From NCBI RefSeq assembly GCF_001644575.1, contig NZ_CP015596.1:1426001-1490000 (forward strand): a stretch of 64,000 bases of DNA. The letters are read 5' to 3'. Below are positions 1-8,960 of the stretch, one piece after another; position 1 is the stretch's first letter; every line of letters starts with the position of its first letter. The stretch comes from Mycobacterium adipatum (lineage in GTDB: Bacteria; Actinomycetota; Actinomycetes; Mycobacteriales; Mycobacteriaceae). The notes under the pieces were generated by a model. The model was not told the origin of the DNA. It searched no databases and was given only the letters and a program-made list of their open reading frames with translations. The position numbers and the translations under genes are program-made.

Positions 1-580
1 TGAAGTAGACCAGCGGATGCTCGGACAACTCGTCGAGTCGAGTGGGGGTGCCGTGCTCGGCGAGGTAGCCCGTGCAGCCGTACAGACCGAGGCAATAGTC
101 ACCGAGGCGGATCGCCTGCGCCCGATGCACGGTGGGTTCGCCCACCACGACCTCGATGTCGACGCTGGACCGCTGTTGACTGGCGCGTCGGATCGCGGCG
201 ACGATCTCCACCGACACCCCGGGATGCCTACGTTGGACATCGGCGGCCGCCGGGGTGGCGATATAGGCGCTGAATCCATCGGTCGCCGAGATCCGCACAA
301 CCCCCTCCAGCGCGCGGGGTTGGCCCGCCGCTCCGCCGAGCGAGCGCACCGCCGCCTCCACCGCCTCGGCGGCGGTCAGTACCTCGCGGCCGCGATCGGT
401 GAGTTCCCATCCGGAGCCGACCCTCGTCAGCACCCGGGTCCCGACGGCCTGCTCGAGGGCGGCGATGCGCCGCGAGATGGTGGTGTGATTGACCCCGAGC
501 GCCTCCGCGGCGGTCACGTAGCGGCCGGTGCGCCCGACGGCCAGCAGGATCAGCAGATCGTCCGCGCTCGGCAGGCCCAT
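1..580 (-). CDS. LysR-family transcriptional regulator (3' end cut by window edge)
   Basis: Reading the minus strand from the ATG at 580 gives an open frame that runs off the left edge (193 codons visible). Residues about 10-60 form a LysR winged helix-turn-helix (AAEALGVNHTTISRRIAALE), followed by the start of a periplasmic-binding-type effector domain. It is divergent from the MHS transporter at 655, with 74 bp between the starts, the usual arrangement for a LysR protein controlling its neighbour. I infer that it senses 3-hydroxybutyrate, acetoacetate or a related acid. The C-terminal part of the effector domain is missing. Confidence 0.85.
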   Translation of the reverse strand, partial: MGLPSADDLLILLAVGRTGRYVTAAEALGVNHTTISRRIAALEQAVGTRVLTRVGSGWELTDRGREVLTAAEAVEAAVRSLGGAAGQPRALEGVVRISATDGFSAYIATPAAADVQRRHPGVSVEIVAAIRRASQQRSSVDIEVVVGEPTVHRAQAIRLGDYCLGLYGCTGYLAEHGTPTRLDELSEHPLVYF

Positions 581-581
581 A

Positions 582-597
582 TCTGCATTTTTGCAGA
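582..597. promoter_or_regulatory. Perfect dyad in LysR/MHS-transporter intergenic region, probable operator
   Basis: TCTGCA-TTTT-TGCAGA is a perfect 6-bp inverted repeat directly upstream of the LysR start at 580. A further TGCAGA half-site follows at about 608. It lies between the divergent LysR and transporter genes, where a LysR autoregulatory site is expected. The assignment rests on position and symmetry only. Confidence 0.5.
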
Positions 598-654
598 CAT
601 GTCCTGCAGATCTGACCATTGTTTCGATCTTGACGTGCATGAATACTCACCCGT

Positions 655-2007
655 ATGTGTGCTGCCGATCACAATTCCGCCCCCACCACCGGACTGAAAC
701 GCGTCGTCACCGCATCCATGGCCGGCACGGTCGTGGAGTGGTACGAGTTCTTCCTGTACGGCACCGCGGCGACGCTGGTGTTCAGCAAGGTGTTCTTCGC
801 CGAGACGACCAGCGAGCTCAACGCGATCTTCCTCGCCTTCGCCACCTACGCGGTGGGCTTCGTGGCCCGCCCACTCGGCGGCATCGTGTTCGGCCATTAC
901 GGCGACAAATTCGGGCGTAAGAAACTCCTGCAGTTCTCCCTGCTGCTCGTCGGCGCCGCGACCTTCCTGATGGGCTGCCTGCCCACGTTCGGGCAGATCG
1001 GGTACTGGGCACCGGGCCTGCTGGTGACACTGCGGTTCATCCAGGGCTTCGCCGTCGGCGGCGAATGGGGTGGGGCGATCCTGCTGGTCGCCGAGCACAG
1101 CCCGAACAACCGGCGCGGGTTCTGGGCCAGCTGGCCACAGGCCGGGGTCCCGGTGGGCAATATGCTCGCCACCGTCGTGCTGCTGGTGCTCACCGCCACG
1201 CTGTCGGAAGCGGCCTTCCTGTCCTGGGGCTGGCGGGTGGCGTTCTGGCTCTCGGCGGTGGTCGTGCTGATCGGCTACTACATCCGCACCAAGGTCACCG
1301 ACGCGCCGATCTTCGTGGAGGCGCAGGAGGAGGCCGAACGCATCAAGGCGACCTCGTTCAGCGTCGTCGAGGTGCTCAGGCGCTACCCGCGGGGTGTGTT
1401 CACCGCCATGGGCCTGCGGTTCGGCGAGAACATCATGTACTACCTGGTCGTCACGTTCTCCATCACCTATCTGAAGGTGTCGGTGGGCGCGGACACCAGC
1501 TCCATCCTGTGGTACCTGCTGATCGCGCACGCCGTGCACTTCGCCGTGGTGCCCGTGGTCGGCCATCTGGCCGACCGGTTCGGCCGCCGCCCGGTGTACC
1601 TGGTCGGCGCGGTGCTGGGCGGCACCTGGGGGTTCTTCGCCTTCCCGATGATGAACAGCGGCAATTACGTGGTCGTCACCGCGGCCATCACGCTCGGCCT
1701 GATGATCCACGCCCTCATGTACGCGCCGCAGCCGGCCATCATGGCCGAGATGTTCCCGACCCGGATGCGGTATTCCGGTGTGTCCCTTGGCTATCAGGTG
1801 ACCTCCATCGTGGCGGGGTCGCTTGCCCCGCTGATCGCGGTGAAACTGCTCGACCTCTACGACTCCCCGGTGCCGATCTCGATCTACCTGGCCCTCGCGT
1901 GCGGCATCACCTTGATCGCCGTGCTCTACACCCGGGAGACCAACGGTATCGACCTGCGGACCCTCGACGACGCCGACGCACGTGAGATCGCCGGGGCGCG
2001 TGCATGA
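655..2007 (+). CDS. MFS transporter, metabolite:H+ symporter (MHS) type
   Basis: A 450-residue inner-membrane protein of the sugar-porter-like MHS branch (ShiA/ProP/KgtP relatives). Visible marks are WYEFFLYG in the first membrane helix, the loop motif GDKFGRKK after helix 2, RFIQGFAVGGEWGGA in helix 4 and a second loop copy LADRFGRRP near residue 305. Length and about 12 hydrophobic segments fit the family. Its stop overlaps the next start by 4 bp (ATGA at 2004), so it is co-translated with a 3-hydroxybutyrate dehydrogenase and an acetoacetyl-CoA synthetase. I infer uptake of 3-hydroxybutyrate, acetoacetate or a similar small carboxylate. Confidence 0.88.
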   Translation: MCAADHNSAPTTGLKRVVTASMAGTVVEWYEFFLYGTAATLVFSKVFFAETTSELNAIFLAFATYAVGFVARPLGGIVFGHYGDKFGRKKLLQFSLLLVGAATFLMGCLPTFGQIGYWAPGLLVTLRFIQGFAVGGEWGGAILLVAEHSPNNRRGFWASWPQAGVPVGNMLATVVLLVLTATLSEAAFLSWGWRVAFWLSAVVVLIGYYIRTKVTDAPIFVEAQEEAERIKATSFSVVEVLRRYPRGVFTAMGLRFGENIMYYLVVTFSITYLKVSVGADTSSILWYLLIAHAVHFAVVPVVGHLADRFGRRPVYLVGAVLGGTWGFFAFPMMNSGNYVVVTAAITLGLMIHALMYAPQPAIMAEMFPTRMRYSGVSLGYQVTSIVAGSLAPLIAVKLLDLYDSPVPISIYLALACGITLIAVLYTRETNGIDLRTLDDADAREIAGARA

Positions 2008-2750
2008 GTGAGCTGTCCGGCAGAACGGCCCTGGTCACCGGTGGCGCCAGCGGTATCGGCGCGGCCTGCGCACGCGAACTCGCCGCCCGCGGCGCCCGGG
2101 TGACCGTGGCCGACCGGGACGCCGACGCGGCCGCGACCCTGGCCGAGGAGATCGGCGGCACCGCCTGGGTGGTCGACCTTCTCGACGTCGGCCCGCTGGC
2201 GGACCTGGTGCTGGAGACCGACATCCTGGTGAACAACGCCGGGGTGCAACGCGTCGCGCCCATCACCGAGTTCCCGCCGGAGGCGTTTCGTATGTTGCTC
2301 ACCCTGATGACCGAGGTGCCGTTCCTGCTCATCCGGGCCGCGCTGCCGCACATGTATGAATCCGGGTTCGGCCGCATCATCAACCTGTCCTCGGTCCACG
2401 GACTTCGCGCCTCGGAATATAAGGTTGCCTACGTGACCGCCAAGCACGCGCTGGAGGGACTGTCCAAGGTGACCGCCCTGGAGGGCGGTCCGCGCGGTGT
2501 CACCAGCAACTGCGTCAACCCCGGTTATGTGCGAACCGCCCTGGTGGACAAGCAGATCGCCGATCAGGCCCGCACCCATGGCATCGACGAGCAGCAGGTC
2601 GTCGAAGAGATCTTGCTGAAGGAGAGCGCCATCAAACGGCTGGTGGAACCGCAGGAGGTGGCCTCCCTGGTGGGCTGGCTGGCCTCGGCGCAGGCAGGCA
2701 TGGTGACGGGTGCGTCCTACACGATGGACGGCGGGTGGAGCGCCCGGTGA
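2004..2750 (+). CDS. 3-hydroxybutyrate dehydrogenase (SDR family)
   Basis: A 248-residue classical short-chain dehydrogenase. The N-terminal NAD site is TGGASGIG (residues about 11-18), NNAG follows near residue 77, and the catalytic Ser plus YVTAK (Tyr-x-x-x-Lys) are near residues 130-150. The sequence most resembles bacterial D-3-hydroxybutyrate dehydrogenases, which convert 3-hydroxybutyrate to acetoacetate with NAD+. Context supports this: an organic-acid transporter precedes it with a 4-bp overlap and an acetoacetyl-CoA synthetase follows with a GTGA overlap. Another SDR specificity cannot be excluded from sequence alone. Confidence 0.82.
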   Translation: MSELSGRTALVTGGASGIGAACARELAARGARVTVADRDADAAATLAEEIGGTAWVVDLLDVGPLADLVLETDILVNNAGVQRVAPITEFPPEAFRMLLTLMTEVPFLLIRAALPHMYESGFGRIINLSSVHGLRASEYKVAYVTAKHALEGLSKVTALEGGPRGVTSNCVNPGYVRTALVDKQIADQARTHGIDEQQVVEEILLKESAIKRLVEPQEVASLVGWLASAQAGMVTGASYTMDGGWSAR

Positions 2751-4666
2751 GTACCGCGCCGCAGTGGCAGCCGACGGCCGCCGACATCGCCGAGGCCCGG
2801 GTCACCGACTTCGCCCGATTCGCCGGCGCCCCGGCCGAGTATCACGCGCTGTGGCAGTGGTCGGTGGACGAGCCGGCCGCATTCTGGGGTGCGCTGTGGG
2901 AGTATTTCGGGCTCGGTGAGATGCCCGGCGAGGTGCTTGCCCGTACGGATATGCCTGGCGCGCAGTGGTTTCCCGGCGTTCAGCTCAATTTCGTGGATCA
3001 GGTGGTGCGGCAAGCCCGCACCGACCGGCCCGCGATCCGCTGCGTCAGCGAGGACACCCCGACCGCCGACTTGTCCTGGGCCGAACTGCTGCGCCGCACC
3101 GCGGGATTCGCGCAGACCCTGATCGACCTAGGGGTGCGCGCCGGCGATCGGGTGGTCGGCTATCTGCCCAATATCGCCGAGGCGGTGATCGCCTTCCTGG
3201 GTACCGCCGCGGTGGGGGCGGTGTGGAGTGCGTGCGGCCAGGACTACTCGGCCAAGGCCGCACTGGACCGGCTCGGACAGCTCGAACCGGTGGTGCTGGT
3301 GACCACCGATGGCTACCGGTTCGGCGGGAAGTTCCACGACAAGAGCGCAGAGGTCGCGGCATTGCGGGACGGTCTGCCTACGTTGCGCGCCACCATTTCG
3401 GTCTCCCGCGTGGCCCCGGTGCCGCAGGATCACCTCGACTGGGAGACCGCGACCGCCACCGGTGCCGAACTGGGCACCGTGGCGGTCGGGTTCGACCATC
3501 CGCTGTGGATCCTGTTCTCCTCGGGTACCACCGGCCTGCCCAAGGGCATCATGCACGGTCATGGTGGGGTGCTGCTGGAGCATCTGAAAGCCGTTGCGCT
3601 GCAAAGTGATATCGGTGAGCGCGATACCTTCTTCTGGTACACCAGCCCGAGCTGGATGATGTGGAACTTCCAGATCGCCGGGCTGCTGGTCGGCGCCACC
3701 ATCGTGTGCTACGACGGCAGCCCGTCGTACCCGACGCCGGACGCCCTGTGGGCCATGGCCGCCGACCTCGGCGTGACGGTGCTGGGCACCAGCCCGGGAT
3801 ATGTGCTCGGGTGCATGAAGGCCGGTGCGGTTCCGCGCAGCGAGCACGACCTCTCCGCGTTGCGGACCGTCGGGATCACCGGCTCCTCGTTGCCGCCGTC
3901 GACGTCGCTGTGGATGCGCGACAATATCGGCGAGCACGTTCAGATTGCCTCCATCAGCGGGGGAACCGATGTGGTCTCCGCCTTCATCGGCGGGGTGCGT
4001 ACCGTGCCGGTGTGGCCCGGCGAGCTCTCCGCGCCGTATCTCGGCGTGGCGCTGGATGCCTGGGACGAGTCGGGCAACCCGGTGCGCGGCGAGGTCGGTG
4101 AGCTGGTCGTCACCAAACCCTTGCCGTCCATGCCGGTGGCGTTCTGGAACGATCCGGACGGATCACGGTATCGCGACGCTTATTTCGAGATGTTCCCGGG
4201 CGTCTGGCGGCACGGCGACTGGATCACCATCACCGATCACGGCAGCGTCATCGTGCATGGCCGCTCCGACTCCACGCTGAATCGGCATGGGATCCGGATG
4301 GGAAGTGCCGATATCTATCAGGCGGTGGAACGGCTGCCCGAGATCGCCGAGGCTTTGGTGATCGGCGCCGAGCAGCCCGACGGTGGCTATTGGATGCCGC
4401 TGTTCGTGGTGCTCGCCGAGGGTGTCGAACTCGATGACGCGTTGCGGGACAAGGTCAAGAGCACCATCCGCGCCGAGGTCTCCCCGCGGCACGTGCCCGA
4501 CGACATCATCCTCGCCCCCGGCATTCCGCACACCCGCACCGGCAAGAAGCTCGAGGTGCCCATCAAGAAGCTGTTTCAGGGAGCGGAGGCCGAGAAGGTG
4601 GTGGAACGCAGCGCCGTCGACGACCCGGACCTGCTCCAGTGGTACGTCACGCAGCGTCGAACCTGA
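2747..4666 (+). CDS. Acetoacetyl-CoA synthetase (acetoacetate-CoA ligase)
   Basis: A 639-residue ANL-superfamily ligase that activates acetoacetate with ATP and CoA. The P-loop-like motif SSGTTGLPKG is near residue 260, the hinge region GRSDSTLNRHGIR near 510 and the catalytic lysine segment TRTGKKLEVP near 605. The N-terminal stretch typical of acetoacetyl-CoA rather than acetyl-CoA synthetases is present. I chose the GTG at 2747 because it overlaps the preceding stop (GTGA); an in-frame GTG at 2735 would add four residues. With the two genes upstream it completes import, oxidation and activation of ketone bodies or polyhydroxybutyrate monomer. Its 3' end overlaps the convergent HNH gene by 20 bp. 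Confidence 0.9.
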   Translation: MSTAPQWQPTAADIAEARVTDFARFAGAPAEYHALWQWSVDEPAAFWGALWEYFGLGEMPGEVLARTDMPGAQWFPGVQLNFVDQVVRQARTDRPAIRCVSEDTPTADLSWAELLRRTAGFAQTLIDLGVRAGDRVVGYLPNIAEAVIAFLGTAAVGAVWSACGQDYSAKAALDRLGQLEPVVLVTTDGYRFGGKFHDKSAEVAALRDGLPTLRATISVSRVAPVPQDHLDWETATATGAELGTVAVGFDHPLWILFSSGTTGLPKGIMHGHGGVLLEHLKAVALQSDIGERDTFFWYTSPSWMMWNFQIAGLLVGATIVCYDGSPSYPTPDALWAMAADLGVTVLGTSPGYVLGCMKAGAVPRSEHDLSALRTVGITGSSLPPSTSLWMRDNIGEHVQIASISGGTDVVSAFIGGVRTVPVWPGELSAPYLGVALDAWDESGNPVRGEVGELVVTKPLPSMPVAFWNDPDGSRYRDAYFEMFPGVWRHGDWITITDHGSVIVHGRSDSTLNRHGIRMGSADIYQAVERLPEIAEALVIGAEQPDGGYWMPLFVVLAEGVELDDALRDKVKSTIRAEVSPRHVPDDIILAPGIPHTRTGKKLEVPIKKLFQGAEAEKVVERSAVDDPDLLQWYVTQRRT

Positions 4667-5927
4667 CCAGATCGATACTGAGCCCGCACTCGATGACGCT
4701 GACCGTCCGGGTCGGTGGCCCCGGCAGCGGCGGGGCGGTCGATCGGTAGACCGCACCGGTGGGCGTGCGGAACTCGGCGGTGTGCGCGCCGTCCGCGTCG
4801 GTCGTGGTGACCGCCCAGCCGGGTGCTTCCTTGGTGTAGTTGCAGGCCTCGCATTCGCCAAGCCCGTTGAGCGCGCTGGTGGAACCACCCCGGTGTGCCG
4901 GGCGGGCATGATCGTGCTGGCGGATCGGCGCATCGCAATACGGTGTGCGGCAGGTCCGGTCGCGCAGATCGAGGAAGGTGGCCAGGCCCTTGGGGAAGAT
5001 TCGTGCCTGTGACTCCATGGCCACCAGCTGCCCGCTCCGCGGATGGCGGTAGAGCCTGCGCAGCATCGTCTTCACCGCGGTATCCGCGGCGGCGCGGCCC
5101 GTGAGCGTGCGTGCGAAGCCGGCCGGAATGGGCCCGTAGTCGGCGAGCCACCCGGGTGCGTCGTCATCACCGGCGAGGGTGGTGTCGGCAAGCACCAGGT
5201 TCAGGGTCACCGGCACCGGTTGTTCGGCCGGTCGGCCGGTCACGCGTTCGACGAGGGTGTCGGCCATGATCTGGCCGCGCGACCGGTCGTCGAAAGTGGT
5301 GTCGGCGGCACGTTTCAGGGCGGCGTACACCGCCACGCCCTGGGCGACGGGCAGCAGTGCGGTCACGTAGGTCATGGTGTCCGGCGCCGGCCGTACCGTG
5401 ACGCAGCGGTCCTTGGCGGCCTTGGCCGACCGCGCCACCACCGCCTCGACATCCAGCCGCGCCGCGATGGCCTTGGCCTCGGCCACCACGCACTTGTCGC
5501 CCCAGCCGTCCAGTCGGGACACATCGGCACATAGCTCGGCGTCGAGCTCGCGGCGGTGTTCTACCCGCAGACAGGCCGATTCGCGGACGATCAGGGTCGC
5601 CCGCCATTCCGACAGCGCCCCACATTCGAGCGCGGCGAGCGTGTGCGGCATCTCCTCGACCAATGCGGACGCCAATCCCAGGTGGGTACCGCCACGCACC
5701 GGTGAGTCGTGCCGGGCAAGGGCCACCTCGCAGGCCAAGCCGCGGCCACGTCTGGCGGCAGGAACACCGGTCGCCGTCTCGGCAGCGCGTCTCTTACTGC
5801 GCCACAACGCGGTGGCCCGGGCCTGTGCCGCGGCAGCGGCCGACTTCATCCGTTCCAGGCGCTCGACCTGGATCCGTAACTCCTCTTCGGTGGAGTCCGG
5901 ATCGACATCGAACACACTTTCGAACAT
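4647..5927 (-). CDS. HNH endonuclease signature protein, DUF222/13E12-repeat family
   Basis: A 426-residue protein with an N-terminal DUF222 domain (residues about 1-280, with the ARHDSP and GALSEWRATLIV blocks seen in mycobacterial 13E12 proteins). It ends in a C-terminal HNH-like nuclease region (RTCRTPYCDAPIRQHDHARP...GLGECEACNYTKEAPGW), where two Cys pairs and His residues could hold a metal. Members are multi-copy in mycobacteria and of unproven function. I chose the ATG at 5927 because a TAGCAT -10-like box lies seven bases upstream; TTG 5957 and GTG 5951 are in-frame alternatives. No transposase or repeat flanks it. Confidence 0.85.
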   Translation of the reverse strand: MFESVFDVDPDSTEEELRIQVERLERMKSAAAAAQARATALWRSKRRAAETATGVPAARRGRGLACEVALARHDSPVRGGTHLGLASALVEEMPHTLAALECGALSEWRATLIVRESACLRVEHRRELDAELCADVSRLDGWGDKCVVAEAKAIAARLDVEAVVARSAKAAKDRCVTVRPAPDTMTYVTALLPVAQGVAVYAALKRAADTTFDDRSRGQIMADTLVERVTGRPAEQPVPVTLNLVLADTTLAGDDDAPGWLADYGPIPAGFARTLTGRAAADTAVKTMLRRLYRHPRSGQLVAMESQARIFPKGLATFLDLRDRTCRTPYCDAPIRQHDHARPAHRGGSTSALNGLGECEACNYTKEAPGWAVTTTDADGAHTAEFRTPTGAVYRSTAPPLPGPPTRTVSVIECGLSIDLVRFDAA

Positions 5928-6013
5928 ATCCGGAATGCTACCCGCAGCCACTGACAAGCAATGGGGGCTAGCGGTATCGACAACACCCCGCCGACCAAGC
6001 AGAGTTATCGCCC

Positions 6014-6838
6014 ATGAGCATCCTCACCACCGCCGACGGCACCGACATCTTCTACAAGGACTGGGGGACGGGCCAGCCGATCGTGTTCAGCCACGGCTGG
6101 CCGCTGTCCTCGGATGACTGGGACACCCAGATGCTGTTCTTCCTGAGCCAGGGCTACCGGGTGATCGCGCACGACCGCCGCGGGCACGGGCGGTCCACGC
6201 AGACCACTGACGGGCACGACCTGGACCACTACGCCGACGATCTCGCGGCCCTCACCGAACACCTCGACCTGCGTGACGCGATTCATGTCGGACACTCCAC
6301 CGGTGGCGGAGAAGTGGTGCGGTATCTGGCCCGGCACGGTGAACAGCGGGTGGCCAAGGCCGCCATCATCAGTGCGGTGCCGCCGCTGATGGTGCAGACC
6401 GACGCGAATCCCGAGGGTCTGCCCAAGTCGGTTTTCGACGATCTGCAGGCGCAGCTGGCGGCCAACCGGTCGGTGTTCTACCGGGCGCTGCCGGCCGGTC
6501 CATTCTACGGATTCAACCGTGACGGTGTCGAACCCGACGAGGCCATCATCGAGAACTGGTGGCGCCAGGGCATGATGGGGGACGCGCTGTCGCACTATGA
6601 CGGGATCGTGGCGTTCTCGCAGACCGATTTCACCGAGGACTTGAAGAAGATCACCGTGCCCACGCTGGTGATGCACAGCCGCGACGACCAGATCGTCCCC
6701 TATGTGGCCGCCGGCCCGAAGTCCGCCGAGTTGCTGCAGAACGGGACCCTGATCACCTACGAAGGCTTCCCGCACGGCATGCCGACCACGCACGCCGACG
6801 TCATCAACGCCGATCTGCTGGCGTTCCTGAAGTCCTGA
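6014..6838 (+). CDS. Alpha/beta hydrolase, non-heme chloroperoxidase/esterase type
   Basis: A 274-residue cofactor-free alpha/beta hydrolase. The oxyanion segment SHGWP is near residue 28, the nucleophile elbow GHSTGGGE near 95 with Ser as nucleophile, the acid residue in HSRDDQIVP near 222 and the catalytic His in GFPHGM near 253. Length and motifs match the family often called non-heme haloperoxidases, which act mainly as esterases or perhydrolases. It is divergent from the HNH gene. Its last 35 bp overlap the end of the convergent aspB. The physiological substrate is unknown. Confidence 0.85.
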   Translation: MSILTTADGTDIFYKDWGTGQPIVFSHGWPLSSDDWDTQMLFFLSQGYRVIAHDRRGHGRSTQTTDGHDLDHYADDLAALTEHLDLRDAIHVGHSTGGGEVVRYLARHGEQRVAKAAIISAVPPLMVQTDANPEGLPKSVFDDLQAQLAANRSVFYRALPAGPFYGFNRDGVEPDEAIIENWWRQGMMGDALSHYDGIVAFSQTDFTEDLKKITVPTLVMHSRDDQIVPYVAAGPKSAELLQNGTLITYEGFPHGMPTTHADVINADLLAFLKS

Positions 6839-8000
6839 GCCACGGGCCCAACCGCTGCAACGCCGTGGTGATATCGGCCGCGGCGCCGGCGAAGGACAGC
6901 CGGACAAACGAGCCGCCGTGCACGGTGTCGAAGTCGATCCCCGGCGCGATGGCGACACCGGTGTCGGCCAACAGCTTTGCGCAGAAGCCCAGCGAGTCGG
7001 TGGAGTACCGGGAGATGTCGGCGTACACGTAGAACGCGCCGTCGGCGGGGGCGAGGCGGTCCAACCCGATATCGGTCAGGCCGTCGAGCAGCAGCTCTCG
7101 GTTGACGGTGTATTCGGCGACGAGTCCGTCGGCCTCGGCCAGCGACGCCGGCTCGAACGCCGCCACCGCGGCGAGCTGCGGCAATGTCGGCGGGCAGATG
7201 GAGAAGTTACCGGTGAGCCGATCGACGGCCCTGCGCAGTGGCTCGGGCACCAGTAGCCAGCCCAGCCGCCAGCCCGTCATCGCAAAGTATTTCGAGAAAC
7301 TGTTCACCACAATGGGATTGCGCGACGTCTCCCAGGCGCAGCTGGTGGCCGGCGCACCGGGATAGACCAGACCGTGGTACAGCTCGTCGCTGACCAATTG
7401 CACATCGCGGGCATCGCACCAGTTCACGATCGCCGCCAGATCATCCGGCGGGATCACGGTACCGGTGGGATTCGCCGGGCTGGCGATGATCAGACCCTTG
7501 ACCGGCGGATCCAGGGACTCCAGCATCTGCACGGTCGGCTGGAAACGGGTGTCCGGCCCGCAGGGCACCTCGACCGGCTCACAACCCAGGGCCGAGAGGA
7601 TGTTTCGGTAACAGGGGTAACCCGGACTGGTCACCGCGACTCGATCGCCGATATCGAAACAGGACAGGAAGGCCAGGAGGAAGCCGCCGGTGGACCCGGT
7701 GGTGACGACCACGGCGTCGGGGTCCACGTCGATGCCGTGCCGGTGCAGATAGGACCCGGCGATGGCCTCGCGCAGCTGCGGAATGCCCAGCGCCACCGTG
7801 TAACCGAGGTTGTGGCCCGCGAGCGCCTGCGCGGCGGCCGCCCGCACCGGGGCCGGGGCCTGTGCGCTCGGCTGACCCGCGGACAGGTTGACCAGGTCGC
7901 CGTGCGTGCGCTGACGTTCGGCGGCGGCCAGCCACACGTCCATCACGTAGAACGGCGGGATCCCCGCGCGCAGCGCCACGCGGCCGGTGTTTGCGGTCAT
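6804..8000 (-). CDS. aspB: AspB-like PLP-dependent aminotransferase of the KstR2 regulon
   Basis: A 398-residue fold-type I aminotransferase. Visible are SPANPTG near residue 170, DELYHGL near 205, and the PLP lysine in [15 protein letters not shown] near 235, with the conserved Arg late in the chain. It is the last gene of fadD3-fadE31-fadE32-fadE33-aspB, the same order as Rv3561-Rv3565, so I use that name. The ATG at 8000 was chosen because the frame upstream is only a reverse shadow of fadE33. Its role in HIP catabolism is not established; aspartate as substrate is only the historical annotation. Confidence 0.85.
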   Translation of the reverse strand: MTANTGRVALRAGIPPFYVMDVWLAAAERQRTHGDLVNLSAGQPSAQAPAPVRAAAAQALAGHNLGYTVALGIPQLREAIAGSYLHRHGIDVDPDAVVVTTGSTGGFLLAFLSCFDIGDRVAVTSPGYPCYRNILSALGCEPVEVPCGPDTRFQPTVQMLESLDPPVKGLIIASPANPTGTVIPPDDLAAIVNWCDARDVQLVSDELYHGLVYPGAPATSCAWETSRNPIVVNSFSKYFAMTGWRLGWLLVPEPLRRAVDRLTGNFSICPPTLPQLAAVAAFEPASLAEADGLVAEYTVNRELLLDGLTDIGLDRLAPADGAFYVYADISRYSTDSLGFCAKLLADTGVAIAPGIDFDTVHGGSFVRLSFAGAAADITTALQRLGPWLRTSGTPADRR

Positions 8001-8010
8001 CGGTTCCAGG

Positions 8011-8958
8011 CTAGTCCGCGGACTGGAAAACCTCGGCCTCCAGGCGGCGCAGATGCTGCCGCGGCGGGCCGAGCAGCTGTGCGCTGCCGTGCGCCCGTTT
8101 GAAGTACAGCTGGATATCGTGTTCCCAGGTGATGGCGATGCCGCCGTGCATCTGGACCGCCTCGCCGACGACATCGGTCAACGCCTCGCTGGCGAAAACT
8201 CGCGCCAGCGCCGCCGACACCGCCGACGGTTCGGCGATCGCCTCGTAGATGACCGCGCGTGCGGACTGCACCTTCACGTACAGATCGGCCATCCGGTGCT
8301 TGAGTGCCTGGAAACTGCCGATCGGCCGGCCGAACTGCACCCTGTCCTTGGTGTAGGCCACCGTCAGGTCCAGGGCGCGCGTCGCCGCGCCGATCTGTTC
8401 GGCGGCCATCAGCAGTGCCGCGGTGTCGGCCAGACCGGGATCGCCGCCCAGCGGGGTGGTCTCATCCGGGGTGACCTGTGCGAGTCGGCGGGTGAGGTCC
8501 ATGGTGCTCTTGGCGTGTGCGGTGAAGGTGTTCCACCGGGTGAGGTCCGTGCCGTCGGCGGCGATCACCACATCGGCGATGTCCCCGTTGATGACGTATT
8601 CCGGATCGAAGACCACCGTCCCGATCGAGACCCCTTCGGCCAGCGCCTCCAGCGGCTCGTGGTCCTCGGCGCTCAGCAGCGCCAACTCGGCGAGTGTCGT
8701 GCCCAGCAGCGGGGTGGGCACCAGGGCCTTGCCGAGTTCTTCCAGCACCACCGCGGCATCGGCGAGCGTGCCGCCGGCTCCTCCGAGATCTTCGGGCACC
8801 ACCAGCGCTGCGGCGCCCACCTGTTCACACAGCAGCTTCCACAGTGCCTCGTCGTAGCCCCGATCGGATTCCATCGCGCGGCGCACGGCCTCGGGGTTGG
8901 CATGCTTGTCGACCAGGGCGGCGACGGTGGAGCGCAGCAGTTCGCGTTCTTCACTCAT
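8011..8958 (-). CDS. fadE33: Acyl-CoA dehydrogenase subunit FadE33
   Basis: A 315-residue, short acyl-CoA dehydrogenase. The C-terminal four-helix domain holds RVQFGRPIGSFQALKH and MHGGIAITWEHDI. Such short FadE proteins in mycobacterial sterol loci pair with a full-length partner (here FadE31) to form alpha2-beta2 enzymes sharing the FAD sites. Position after fadE32 and before aspB equals Rv3564. The ATG at 8958 lies 2 bp past the fadE32 stop. It probably works in beta-oxidation of HIP-CoA-derived thioesters, under KstR2 control from the box at 12593. Confidence 0.9.
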   Translation of the reverse strand: MSEERELLRSTVAALVDKHANPEAVRRAMESDRGYDEALWKLLCEQVGAAALVVPEDLGGAGGTLADAAVVLEELGKALVPTPLLGTTLAELALLSAEDHEPLEALAEGVSIGTVVFDPEYVINGDIADVVIAADGTDLTRWNTFTAHAKSTMDLTRRLAQVTPDETTPLGGDPGLADTAALLMAAEQIGAATRALDLTVAYTKDRVQFGRPIGSFQALKHRMADLYVKVQSARAVIYEAIAEPSAVSAALARVFASEALTDVVGEAVQMHGGIAITWEHDIQLYFKRAHGSAQLLGPPRQHLRRLEAEVFQSAD

Positions 8959-8960
8959 GC

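Noticed and set aside
228-650. A 140-codon minus-strand frame over the LysR gene and promoter
   Set aside because: The frame starting at 580 gives a clear LysR helix-turn-helix; the other is Arg-rich and crosses the intergenic region.
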